Assembly: GCF_018613755.1 (NCBI RefSeq)
Contig: NZ_JAGGPP010000006.1
Span: 338,557 to 402,556, forward strand
Origin: Arthrobacter sp. ISL-72
GTDB lineage: Bacteria; Actinomycetota; Actinomycetes; Actinomycetales; Micrococcaceae
Length of the DNA stretch: 64,000 nt
Direction of reading: 5' to 3'
The position numbers were made by a program, and so were the translations under genes. Below, one piece after another: positions 25,132 to 33,125 of this stretch; within the stretch, counting starts at the first letter, position 1; each line of letters starts with the position of its first letter. Below the pieces are notes generated by a model, which did no database searches, was not told the origin of the DNA, and saw only the letters and a list, made by a program, of their open reading frames with translations.

Positions 25132-25286
25132 GGGATGTTTGTCCGGGTGGTTCAGACCAGTTGGAACAATAAGGCTTGGCAAAGCGTTGCATCTATTGAT
25201 GCAGGCAGTGCAAACAGTAGTCCGTGGCGTGAGCTGCCCCGGCTAGCGCGGAGCCTGACTCCGTGAACCGACCAAAGGGAGAAATC

Positions 25287-25634
25287 ATGAGCGATCGCAG
25301 CCTTCGGGGCATGCGTCTTGGCGCACAGAGCATGGAGACCGAATCCGGCGTTGAGCCGGCTCCACGCCAGCGGGTTGAGTACCGTTGCGAGGACGGCGAG
25401 CAGGTCTTCGTTACCTTCTCCTCCGAAGCCGAGATCCCCCCGGTATGGGTTTCGAAGACCGGCAAGGAAGCCTTGCTTGTTGACGGCGAACGCCCCATCA
25501 ACAGCAACGAAAAAGCGGTCCGCACGCACTGGGACATGCTGCTGGAACGCCGTTCCCTGCCTGAGCTCGAGCAGATTCTCGAAGACCGGCTGACCATCCT
25601 TCGCGAACGCCGCGGCGAACGGCGCTCGGCTTAG
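25287..25634 (+). CDS. rbpA: RbpA, RNA polymerase-binding protein
   Basis: A 115-residue actinobacterial transcription factor that binds RNA polymerase and the principal sigma factor and stabilises the open complex. The sequence is typical: RGMRLGAQSMETESG near the N-terminus, the core with VEYRCEDGEQVFVTFSSEA, and the C-terminal sigma-interaction helix HWDMLLERRSLPELEQIL. Only one clear Cys is present in the core, unlike the zinc-binding forms. GGGAG lies six bases before the ATG. It also influences rifampicin response in other actinobacteria. Confidence 0.95.
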   Translation: MSDRSLRGMRLGAQSMETESGVEPAPRQRVEYRCEDGEQVFVTFSSEAEIPPVWVSKTGKEALLVDGERPINSNEKAVRTHWDMLLERRSLPELEQILEDRLTILRERRGERRSA

Positions 25635-25689
25635 TCCGGATGCGCCTGGCGGCACCCTGCAACTGCAGAGCGTGCCGGTCTGACAGCAT

Positions 25690-25738
25690 AAAGGGCCGGG
25701 CCCGTACCCTCCATGGGAGGCTACGGGTCCGGCCCTTT
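25690..25738. terminator. Bidirectional terminator between rbpA and ppm1
   Basis: Arms 25690-25706 and 25722-25738 (17 bases, one G-T wobble) form a strong GC stem bracketed by AAA and TTT, so it can act on both strands. It lies between two convergent genes, 55 bases after the rbpA stop and 5 bases beyond the ppm1 stop. Confidence 0.85.
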
Positions 25739-25743
25739 GCGCA

Positions 25744-26484
25744 CTAGGAGGCGGCGGAACCCCGGCCCGTGAGCTTCTGCCAGCGCGCGGTAAGTCCCCA
25801 CTTGGTCACGTTGATCATGGCTTCCACCACGATGTTGCCGCTCATCTTGGAAGCGCCCAGTTCGCGCTCGACGAAGGTGATGGGGCGCTCCACGATCTTC
25901 AGCCCCATCTTGGCCACCCGCCAGGCGAGGTCCACCTGGAACCCGTAGCCTACGGAGTCCACCTGGTCGAGGTTGAGTTTCTCCAGGGTGGTCCGGCGGA
26001 AGGCGCGGTACCCGCCGGTGACGTCCTTGATCTGGAGGCCCAGCATCAGCCGTGCATAGGTGCTGCCGATCCGGGAGATTGCCTGCCGGTACAGCGGCCA
26101 GTTGACCACACTGCCGCCGGAAACCCAGCGCGAACCCATGGCTAGGTCAGCGCCTTCTTCCACGGCGTCCAGGAGCTGCTGCAGCTGCTCGGGCTGGTGT
26201 GAGCCATCGGCGTCCATTTCCACGAGGACCTCGTACCCGGCTTCCAGGCCCCACTTGAAACCGGCGATGTAGGCGGCTCCCAGTCCGGCCTTGCCTTCGC
26301 GGTGGAGTACGTGGACCTGGCCATCCTCTGCAGCGATGCCGTCCGCCAGGCTTCCGGTGCCGTCCGGGCTGTTGTCGTCCACCACCAGGACGTCGGAAGC
26401 CGGGACGGCCGCACGCAGGCGTGCGAGGGTCTTGGGCAACGATTCCAGCTCGTTGTAGGTGGGGATGATGGTGAGGACACGCAC
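25744..26484 (-). CDS. ppm1: Polyprenol monophosphomannose synthase (GT2)
   Basis: A 246-residue GT-A glycosyltransferase opening with [15 protein letters not shown], then the nucleotide-binding [11 protein letters not shown] (34-44) and the metal-binding EMDADGSH near residue 90. It matches the catalytic domain of dolichol-phosphate-mannose synthases and actinobacterial Ppm1, which transfers mannose from GDP-mannose to polyprenyl phosphate for lipoglycan and protein mannosylation. It has no membrane helices and no fused acyltransferase domain, unlike mycobacterial Ppm1. The start is GTG with AAGGAAAGG upstream. Confidence 0.9.
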   Translation of the reverse strand: MRVLTIIPTYNELESLPKTLARLRAAVPASDVLVVDDNSPDGTGSLADGIAAEDGQVHVLHREGKAGLGAAYIAGFKWGLEAGYEVLVEMDADGSHQPEQLQQLLDAVEEGADLAMGSRWVSGGSVVNWPLYRQAISRIGSTYARLMLGLQIKDVTGGYRAFRRTTLEKLNLDQVDSVGYGFQVDLAWRVAKMGLKIVERPITFVERELGASKMSGNIVVEAMINVTKWGLTARWQKLTGRGSAAS

Positions 26485-26904
26485 AGCGAGGCCCTTTCCT
26501 TGATGGGAGCGGTCACGCGCCGGGAAGCTCAGCAGAACTGCGGGCTAAAAGGCGCAAGTCACCATTATAGGGAGTTTGCGCTTTCCGGGCGCGTCACACG
26601 GGCATGCCGCGGGCAGGTCCACAAGCCGCGGGCCAGTTTCAGTCAGATGCGCTGTGCACCGGTGGAACTGTTTTCTGCTGCTAAATGGACCTGCCCCTCG
26701 TACTGCCACGGTTCTCCCGCCAGCAGGACCGGGCTGGGTTTCCTGCTGACGGGGGACGCGGCCAGACGGAGCCCTCAAAAGCGGAGTCCGTCCGTTGCCA
26801 CTCAATGCTACGGACAGCCCCTGCACTGTCAACCCGCGTTTGACGTGCGGTTTTAGGTGTAACCGCAGGTCAGGGAAATACGGCGCGCCGGTTGCTTTTC
26901 CGGT
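26485..26904. other. 420-base intergenic stretch with one imperfect hairpin
   Basis: No protein-coding reading in this stretch has a family resemblance or a credible start. An inverted repeat with arms 26716-26728 and 26741-26753 (12 of 13 paired, 12-base loop) is the only structure noticed. Being downstream of the amidohydrolase and upstream of ppm1 on the same strand, the region must hold the ppm1 promoter and may hold a terminator or small RNA. Confidence 0.5.
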
Positions 26905-28575
26905 CTATGACCGCAGCGAACCGTTTGTGAACAACTCTTTCCCGTCGCGGACGGTCTGAAGGCACATGGGATCGCTGCCGGTGTCCAAGGCCGGGAGCAG
27001 CGGTGTGCGGGCCCGGGGGTCCGTGCTCCAGGACTGGACCCGTCCATCGGCAACCTGGACCATAAGTTCCTCCACCTCCCAGACCGCGAAGCTGGCGGGG
27101 GCGCCCGGAACGAGCTGGCCGGCCATCGGGTTGCTGTACTTGGCGGCCCGCCAGCCGGCCCGGGTGTGGCCGAGGAAGGCGGCACGTGCGGAGATGCGCT
27201 GGTCCGGGTTGCTGTGCTCCAGGCAGGCGCGGACGCTGGCCCACGGGTTCAGCGGAGTCACCGGGCTGTCGCTGCCAAAGCAGATGGGCACGCCGGCGGC
27301 GTAGAAGGAAGCGAAGGCGTTCATCTGGCGCTCCCGGTCCCCCAGCCGCTCCTGGTAGAGGCGCCCCGGCCCGCCCCAGGCGGCGTCGAATCCCGGCTGC
27401 ACGCTGACTGTCACCGAATACCCCGCAAGGCGGCCGATGGCCTCGGCGTCGGCCATTTCCACATGTTCGAACCGGTGGCCGGCTGCCCTGACCCGCTGCT
27501 CCCCCACTTCCGCAGCCGCCCGGTCCAGTGCGTCCAGGGCCGCATCCAGTCCGGCGTCGCCGATGACGTGGAACCCGGCCTGGATGCCCAGCAGCGAACA
27601 CGCCGCCAGGTGGGCGGCCGCCTGGTCCACCGACAGGTAGAGGGTGCCGCGCTCGTCCGGTGCGTCGCTGTAATCGTCCCGGAGTGCGGCGGTGCGGGAG
27701 CCGATGGAGCCGTCAATGTTCAGGTCGCCGGCGAGGCCCCGCACGTTTGCTCCCAGTCCGTGAAGAATGCCTTGCGCGTCCTCAGCCGAGCCGGCCAGCT
27801 GACCCCAGTACGGGAGTACCTCAGGCATGGGCTGTCCGGAGCCATCCTGGATGTTCCACGCTGCCGCAAGGCGCAAGTCGGCGGGGCCACCGATATGCGG
27901 TGCCGCCATCTCCGCGACGGCCACGTAACCGTTTGCGGCAGCTTCAGTCAGGGCGCGCGACTGGAAGTTCCGCAGCGCGTGGTCCGGCAGCTGCCGGGCC
28001 GTACGCCTGGCAGCTGTGTGGGCATGGCGCTTCACCTGGCTTCCGCCGGCGTAGCCGTCCAGGCCGGCCAGCCCCGCTGCTTCCGCGAGTGAGGACGACA
28101 CGAGGGCGGAATGCGCATCCACCCGTGAAAGGTACACGCGCCGGCCTCCTGCCGCACGCTGCAGTTCCTCCCGGCTCGGCAAAGCCTGCTCGGCCCAGTT
28201 GCTTTCGTCCCAGCCGTGGCCCAGGACGGCTGCATCCGCGGGGGTACCTGCGGCAGCGGCAGCCACGGCATCCAGGACTTCAGCCGCGGAACGCACGTCC
28301 GCCAGCTGGAGTGAGTCCAGGGCGATGCCCGTTTCGGTCAGGTGCACGTGTGAATCGACAAAGCCGGGCGCCAGCAGGGCACCCTGCAGGTCGATGACCT
28401 CCATCGACGCATCCGCGATGGACGTTGCCGCTTGCTCTGAGCCGACCCAGGCCACGGTGTCACCGTCCACCAGCAATGCGGTCGCAAAAGGATCCGCAGC
28501 GGTGTAGACGGAACCGTTGCGGTACAGCGTCACTTTGCGTTTTCCGGCCGGCAGGTCCGCCCGTGCGTCAATCAT
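26905..28575 (-). CDS. YtcJ-like metal-dependent amidohydrolase
   Basis: A 556-residue protein of the amidohydrolase superfamily. The composite N-terminal beta-sandwich (GSVYTAADPFATALLVDGDTVAWVG) leads into GFVDSHVHLTETG, whose HxH binds metal. Further ligands are probably the His of FHVIGDAG, the His of RFEHVEMAD and the Asp of FGSDSPVTPLNPW. The length and these segments match YtcJ/NfdA-type hydrolases, which act on N-substituted formamides or unknown amides. AGGAG lies about ten bases before the ATG. Confidence 0.88.
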   Translation of the reverse strand: MIDARADLPAGKRKVTLYRNGSVYTAADPFATALLVDGDTVAWVGSEQAATSIADASMEVIDLQGALLAPGFVDSHVHLTETGIALDSLQLADVRSAAEVLDAVAAAAAGTPADAAVLGHGWDESNWAEQALPSREELQRAAGGRRVYLSRVDAHSALVSSSLAEAAGLAGLDGYAGGSQVKRHAHTAARRTARQLPDHALRNFQSRALTEAAANGYVAVAEMAAPHIGGPADLRLAAAWNIQDGSGQPMPEVLPYWGQLAGSAEDAQGILHGLGANVRGLAGDLNIDGSIGSRTAALRDDYSDAPDERGTLYLSVDQAAAHLAACSLLGIQAGFHVIGDAGLDAALDALDRAAAEVGEQRVRAAGHRFEHVEMADAEAIGRLAGYSVTVSVQPGFDAAWGGPGRLYQERLGDRERQMNAFASFYAAGVPICFGSDSPVTPLNPWASVRACLEHSNPDQRISARAAFLGHTRAGWRAAKYSNPMAGQLVPGAPASFAVWEVEELMVQVADGRVQSWSTDPRARTPLLPALDTGSDPMCLQTVRDGKELFTNGSLRS

Positions 28576-28643
28576 ATTGTGTGGTGCTCCTAAGCAGCCG
28601 TGAAGGTGATGGTCGGGGTGCGGGGCGAGGCGGGATCAGAGGG

Positions 28644-31541
28644 TCACACCACGGTGGAGTAGGCCACAACGCCGCGCCGCACCAGGATGATGGCCTCGGA
28701 GCAGAGCCGCGAAAGCCGCGGATCCAGGCCGGGGATCTTTGCCAGCTGGTCGAGGAGGTCAATGACCTGTTTGACCCACCGGACAAAGTCGCCGGCCGCG
28801 AGGTCGGTGCCGCTCAGCACTTCCTGGAGGTGCCGGCCCTTCGACCACTTGAAGATGGGCCAGATGAGACCGAGTTCAGGCTCCCCGGTCAGCGGCAGTT
28901 TGTTCTCTTCCTCGGCGTCTTCCAGGATGGACCATTCCCTGACGACGATGTCGACGGCGGTTTCCAGGGACACACTGGGCATCCTGGGCCGCAGCCCGCG
29001 CTCTTCGCGCTTTGCCTGGTACACCAGCACGCTGGCGAGTGCGGCGACTTCGGCGGCATCGAGGTCACTGAACGCGCCTTGCCTCAGCGACTGGGAAATA
29101 AGGAGGTCCTTTTCACCGTAGATCCGGCGCAGCTTCTGGCCGTCGGCGTTGATCGTCACCTTTCCCGATTCGGAGGTTTCGAGGTAGCCGTAGCTGGAGA
29201 GGAGGCCGCAGACCCTGTCGAACGTCTTGGCGATAGTGTTGGTACGGCCCTGGATTTCGCGGATCAGGCCGTCCGTTTCGCGCCGCAGTTTCCACCAGCG
29301 CTCCGACCACCGCGCGTGGTCCTCGCGTTCGCTGCAGCCGTGGCAGGGGTGGGACCGCAAGGCGAGCCGCAGTTCGGCGATCCGCTTTTCCTGGTCAGGC
29401 AGGGCCGCGGCCCGGCCGAAATCCGTGTTCCGGGTGCTGGCCGGAGACGGCGGGCGGTTTTCCCGGATGGCTTTCCGGGCCGAGGAGGCCAGGTCCTTGC
29501 GCGACTTGGGCACCTTTGCGTCGAACGATTTGGGAATCCGGACGCGGGTCACCGGCGTGATGGGTCCTTCGAGGTCCTGGAGGCCTATCCTGCGAAGCTG
29601 GTTGTCCAGTGTCAGCACCGCCGGCCGCGGCTCACGGGAGTTGTGGTCGGAGCCCAGCACCACCGCGTAGCCGGGTGCCCTGCCCGAGGGCACATCCACC
29701 ACATCGCCGGGAAGCAACCTGCTCAGCGAGTCCTCGGTGATGGACTTGCGTGCCCGCGAGGTGCTGCGGGAGGCGGCGTTTTCCGTGTCCGACAGTTCCC
29801 GGCGCAGCCGTGAGTACTCGGTGAAATCGCCCAAATGGCACGTCATTGACTTCTGGTAGCCAGCCAGGGATTCTTCCCGGCTCCGGACCTGCTTGGCCAA
29901 GCCGACCACTGACCGGTCGGCCTGGAACTGGGCAAAGGAGGATTCCAGGATTTCCCGGGCCCGCGGCCTGCCGAACTGGGCCAGGAGGTTGATGCTCATG
30001 TTGTACGTGGGACGGAAGCTGGAGTTCAACGGGTACGTGCGCCGGGACGCCAAACCTGCGACGGCGGTCGGGTCGGTTCCTGGCTGCCACAGGACCACGG
30101 CATGGCCTTCGACGTCGATGCCGCGCCGGCCGGCCCGGCCGGTGAGCTGCGTGTATTCGCCGGCGGTGATGCCCACGTGCGCTTCACCGTTGAACTTGTC
30201 CAGCTTTTCGAGCACCACCGAACGTGCGGGCATGTTGACGCCCAGTGCGAGGGTTTCGGTGGCGAACACTGCCTTGACCAGGCCTTCGGCGAAAAGCTTC
30301 TCCACCACTTCCTTGAAGGTGGGCAGCATGCCTGCGTGGTGGGCAGCGAGCCCGCGCAGGAGCCCGTCCCGCCAGTTCCAGAAACCGAGCACGTCAAGGT
30401 CATCCGGCGGGATGTCCTGGGCGGCTTCATCAACGCGGCGGGCAATAACCTGTTGTTCGCGCTCCGTGGTCAGCCACAAGCCGGCGGACACGCACTGCGC
30501 CACGGCAGCGTCACAGCCGGCACGGGAAAAGATGAACGTGATGGACGGCAGCAGGTCCTGCTTGTCCAGGCTCGCGATCACCTGGGGGCGGCTGGCCTTC
30601 CGGACGGCGCCCTGCTGGCCTCCCTGGGCGCCGCGGTTGTCCCCGCCGCGCTGGTTCTGCTGGCGCCGCTGGCTGCGTCCGCCGTGGCCAAAGCGGGCCC
30701 GTGAATTCATCTGGCTCTCGGTGCGTGCCATCGCCAGCAGGTCCGGGTTAACCTCGAAGCCCCGTTCAAGGGCGGCGCTGACCATGGACGCCGTCGCGGC
30801 AGGATCCGACTCCCCCTCGGGTGCAATCTCATCAAACGTCGTTTCGCCGGCGAACAGATCCACGATCTCCCGGCCCACCATGACGTGCTGCCAGAGCGGC
30901 ACCGGCCGGTGCTCGGAAACGATCACGTCCGTGTGGCCGCGGACGGTGTCCAGCCAGGCGCCGAATTCCTCGGCGTTGGAAACAGTGGCGCTCAGCGACG
31001 CCACCTGGACTTCGCTGGGCAGATGGATGATGACTTCTTCCCAGACCGCGCCGCGGAACCGGTCGGCGAGGTAGTGCACCTCGTCCATGACCACGTAGCC
31101 GAGGTCGTCCAAAGTGTCCGAGTCCGCATAGAGCATGTTCCGCAGGACTTCGGTAGTCATCACGACCACCGGGGCGTCGCCGTTGATGCTGGTGTCCCCC
31201 GTGAGGAGGCCGACGTTTTTGGGGCCGTATTTGTCCGCCAGCTCAGAATACTTCTGGTTGCTCAGTGCCTTAATGGGCGTGGTGTAAAAGGCCTTAAGGC
31301 CGCGCTGGAGCGCCAGGTAGATGGCGAACTCCCCCACGATGGTCTTGCCGGCTCCGGTGGGTGCCGCAACCAGCACACCCCTTCCCTGCTGCAGGGATTT
31401 GCAGGCCTGGCGCTGGAAATCGTCGAGTTCGAAATTCAGCGTCCGGACGAATGCGCCAAGGTAGGTGTTTGCTTCTGCGGTCCGTTCAGCACTGGCCCGA
31501 TAACGTTCAGACGGTGACTGTGGCCCGGTTATGGAGGACAT
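28644..31541 (-). CDS. helY: HelY, Ski2/Mtr4-like DEAD-box RNA helicase
   Basis: A 965-residue superfamily 2 helicase with Walker A PTGAGKT (61-67), motif Ia TTPIKALSNQKY, motif II DEVH (153-156), SLSATVSNAEEFG (motif III region), and motif VI QLTGRAGRRGID. A low-complexity Arg/Gly/Gln insert lies near residues 290-315, and a C-terminal helical domain resembles Mtr4/Ski2. It likely unwinds structured RNA for decay or processing. The start at 31541 has TAGGCT six bases upstream (31548-31553). It stands next to the tat and paf genes, a conserved actinobacterial neighbourhood. Confidence 0.92.
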   Translation of the reverse strand: MSSITGPQSPSERYRASAERTAEANTYLGAFVRTLNFELDDFQRQACKSLQQGRGVLVAAPTGAGKTIVGEFAIYLALQRGLKAFYTTPIKALSNQKYSELADKYGPKNVGLLTGDTSINGDAPVVVMTTEVLRNMLYADSDTLDDLGYVVMDEVHYLADRFRGAVWEEVIIHLPSEVQVASLSATVSNAEEFGAWLDTVRGHTDVIVSEHRPVPLWQHVMVGREIVDLFAGETTFDEIAPEGESDPAATASMVSAALERGFEVNPDLLAMARTESQMNSRARFGHGGRSQRRQQNQRGGDNRGAQGGQQGAVRKASRPQVIASLDKQDLLPSITFIFSRAGCDAAVAQCVSAGLWLTTEREQQVIARRVDEAAQDIPPDDLDVLGFWNWRDGLLRGLAAHHAGMLPTFKEVVEKLFAEGLVKAVFATETLALGVNMPARSVVLEKLDKFNGEAHVGITAGEYTQLTGRAGRRGIDVEGHAVVLWQPGTDPTAVAGLASRRTYPLNSSFRPTYNMSINLLAQFGRPRAREILESSFAQFQADRSVVGLAKQVRSREESLAGYQKSMTCHLGDFTEYSRLRRELSDTENAASRSTSRARKSITEDSLSRLLPGDVVDVPSGRAPGYAVVLGSDHNSREPRPAVLTLDNQLRRIGLQDLEGPITPVTRVRIPKSFDAKVPKSRKDLASSARKAIRENRPPSPASTRNTDFGRAAALPDQEKRIAELRLALRSHPCHGCSEREDHARWSERWWKLRRETDGLIREIQGRTNTIAKTFDRVCGLLSSYGYLETSESGKVTINADGQKLRRIYGEKDLLISQSLRQGAFSDLDAAEVAALASVLVYQAKREERGLRPRMPSVSLETAVDIVVREWSILEDAEEENKLPLTGEPELGLIWPIFKWSKGRHLQEVLSGTDLAAGDFVRWVKQVIDLLDQLAKIPGLDPRLSRLCSEAIILVRRGVVAYSTVV

Positions 31542-31565
31542 ACTTCCAGCCTAATGGGCGAGGGG

Positions 31566-32402
31566 CTACAGTTTCCCCAGTTCGGAGCCGGGGGTTGCGA
31601 CGTCGGCGGTCGCTTCAGTTTCGGCGGCGATCTTCGCGGTCCTCCGGTCCCGGCGCCGGTCGTTGAAGATACAGAGCCCGATCGCGGCAAAAAACAGTGC
31701 AAGCAGCGGACCTGCGAGCAGGAACATGGACAGCGCATCGGCGCCCGGAGCGGCAACGGCGGCCAGCACGAACACCAGGAACACCGTGATCCGCCAGGCC
31801 TTCAGGATGGTTTCTCCCCTGATGATGCCGGCCATGTTGACGCCCACCAGGACCACAGGGACCAGGAACGCGAGGCCAAGGAACAGGACCATCCGCGTGA
31901 CGAAATCAACGTAGTCACGGGCATCGATGAGGTTGGAGAAGCCGGCAGGCGTGAACTGGGTCAACGCGCGCACCACCTGGGGTGTGACCATCCACCCCAC
32001 CCACACACCGGCAAGGAACAGCGGCACGGCGGCGGCCATGTAGCCGAGCGTGTAGTGCCGCTCCTTTTTGGTGAGGCCGGGCGTGATGAAGGCCCACAGC
32101 TGGTAGATCCAGATGGGGCTCGAGATCACGGCGCCGATCAACAGCGAGAGCTGGAGCTTGAAGTCAAAAGGCGATGCAATGCTGGAGAAGTTGACCGAGG
32201 ATGTGCCGCCGGTCGTCTCGGCAATCCGGTCAACGGGTTCCTTGAGGGCGCTCAGTACCGGGTCGTAGAGAATCCAGCCCCCGATGCCGCCAATGACCAG
32301 ACCGATGGCTGACTTAATGAGCCGGTTCTTAAGCTCCTTAAGGTGGTCCATCAGGGCCATCCGACCCTCAGGGTTGGCTTTACGGCCCTTCGTCAGTGCC
32401 AC
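31566..32402 (-). CDS. tatC: TatC, twin-arginine translocase receptor subunit
   Basis: A 278-residue membrane protein with six predicted helices. The cytoplasmic N-terminus carries the conserved MALMDHLKELKNRLIKS, and the FITPGLTKKERHYTLGY segment is diagnostic. A charged cytoplasmic tail of about 35 residues follows the last helix. TatC recognises the twin-arginine signal of folded proteins and recruits TatA. The GTG start lies six bases after the tatA stop, so the two are co-transcribed. Confidence 0.96.
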   Translation of the reverse strand: MALTKGRKANPEGRMALMDHLKELKNRLIKSAIGLVIGGIGGWILYDPVLSALKEPVDRIAETTGGTSSVNFSSIASPFDFKLQLSLLIGAVISSPIWIYQLWAFITPGLTKKERHYTLGYMAAAVPLFLAGVWVGWMVTPQVVRALTQFTPAGFSNLIDARDYVDFVTRMVLFLGLAFLVPVVLVGVNMAGIIRGETILKAWRITVFLVFVLAAVAAPGADALSMFLLAGPLLALFFAAIGLCIFNDRRRDRRTAKIAAETEATADVATPGSELGKL

Positions 32403-32408
32403 TTCAGG

Positions 32409-32705
32409 TCAAACGCGGTTCGACGGCGGAACGTCCGTGCCGTCGGCGCTGCCGGTGCCGCTGGTGGGTTCACCGTTCTGCGGTCGGGACTGCGGGTGGT
32501 TGACGATTTTGCCCTCGACCGGGCCCGTGCCGTCGTTGGCTTCGGGCTTGCCGTCGTTCTTCATTTCCTTGACCTCGGATTTGATGATCCGCATCGACTG
32601 GCCGAGGCTGCGGGCCATCGCCGGAAGCTTGGGGGCGGCAAAAAGCAGCAGAGCCACGATGATAATAATGACGATGGGCCAAGGGCCATCAAAGAGTCGT
32701 CCCAC
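32409..32705 (-). CDS. tatA: TatA, twin-arginine translocase pore subunit
   Basis: A 98-residue protein with the classic plan: a short periplasmic N-terminus, one membrane helix ([21 protein letters not shown], about 7-27), the hinge FAAPKLP, an amphipathic helix ([20 protein letters not shown]) and a long disordered tail. It oligomerises to form the Tat pore. The start codon is GTG. It is followed directly by tatC; no tatB gene is present next to it, and TatA may serve both roles as in other Gram-positive two-component Tat systems, or tatB is elsewhere. Confidence 0.94.
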   Translation of the reverse strand: MGRLFDGPWPIVIIIIVALLLFAAPKLPAMARSLGQSMRIIKSEVKEMKNDGKPEANDGTGPVEGKIVNHPQSRPQNGEPTSGTGSADGTDVPPSNRV

Positions 32706-32737
32706 TGGAAGTCCTTTCCTCGAAATACATCCTACGT

Positions 32738-33115
32738 CTAACTGAATTCGATGTCGCGCAGCGCCTGGGGCTGCCCGCGGTCGGCTTTGCGCTGAACGCG
32801 GCGCCGGCGGCGCTCTTCCCTGCGGGAGGATTTGGACGCGGAGTAATCATGTCTCATCTGCATCGGCGAGGCAAAAACTGCAGATCCCTGCACCGCCCGC
32901 CGTTCCGCAGACCGCTTCTCGTCACTGGCCATTTCCCACTGCGGAGCCGGGTCGGTGAGATCGGCAAGGGGTGCACCGAACCGTTCACCGGCGGCGCCGA
33001 GGTCCTTCACCGTGGCCATGAACTTCCTGAACAGCCTGATCCCCAACAGCACATAAAAGAGCAGGGAAACGGCTACGAGTGCTATCCAGATCAGGATCCA
33101 AGACCACCAAGGCAT
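32738..33115 (-). CDS. Conserved single-pass membrane protein, unknown function
   Basis: A 125-residue protein: one N-terminal membrane helix ([27 protein letters not shown]), a short helical region, and a very basic tail ([16 protein letters not shown]). Nothing identifies its biochemistry. The ATG at 33115 has TAGACT seven bases upstream (33123-33128), overlapping the pafBC stop. It lies between pafBC and tatA on the same strand, a position held by similar small membrane proteins in related actinobacteria. Confidence 0.75.
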   Translation of the reverse strand: MPWWSWILIWIALVAVSLLFYVLLGIRLFRKFMATVKDLGAAGERFGAPLADLTDPAPQWEMASDEKRSAERRAVQGSAVFASPMQMRHDYSASKSSRREERRRRRVQRKADRGQPQALRDIEFS

Positions 33116-33125
33116 GCTGAGTAGT

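Noticed and set aside
24988..25271. A small coding gene between the SPFH gene and rbpA
   Set aside because: Short frames exist (for example from 25135) but the ATG would lie before the predicted transcription start and has no family resemblance.
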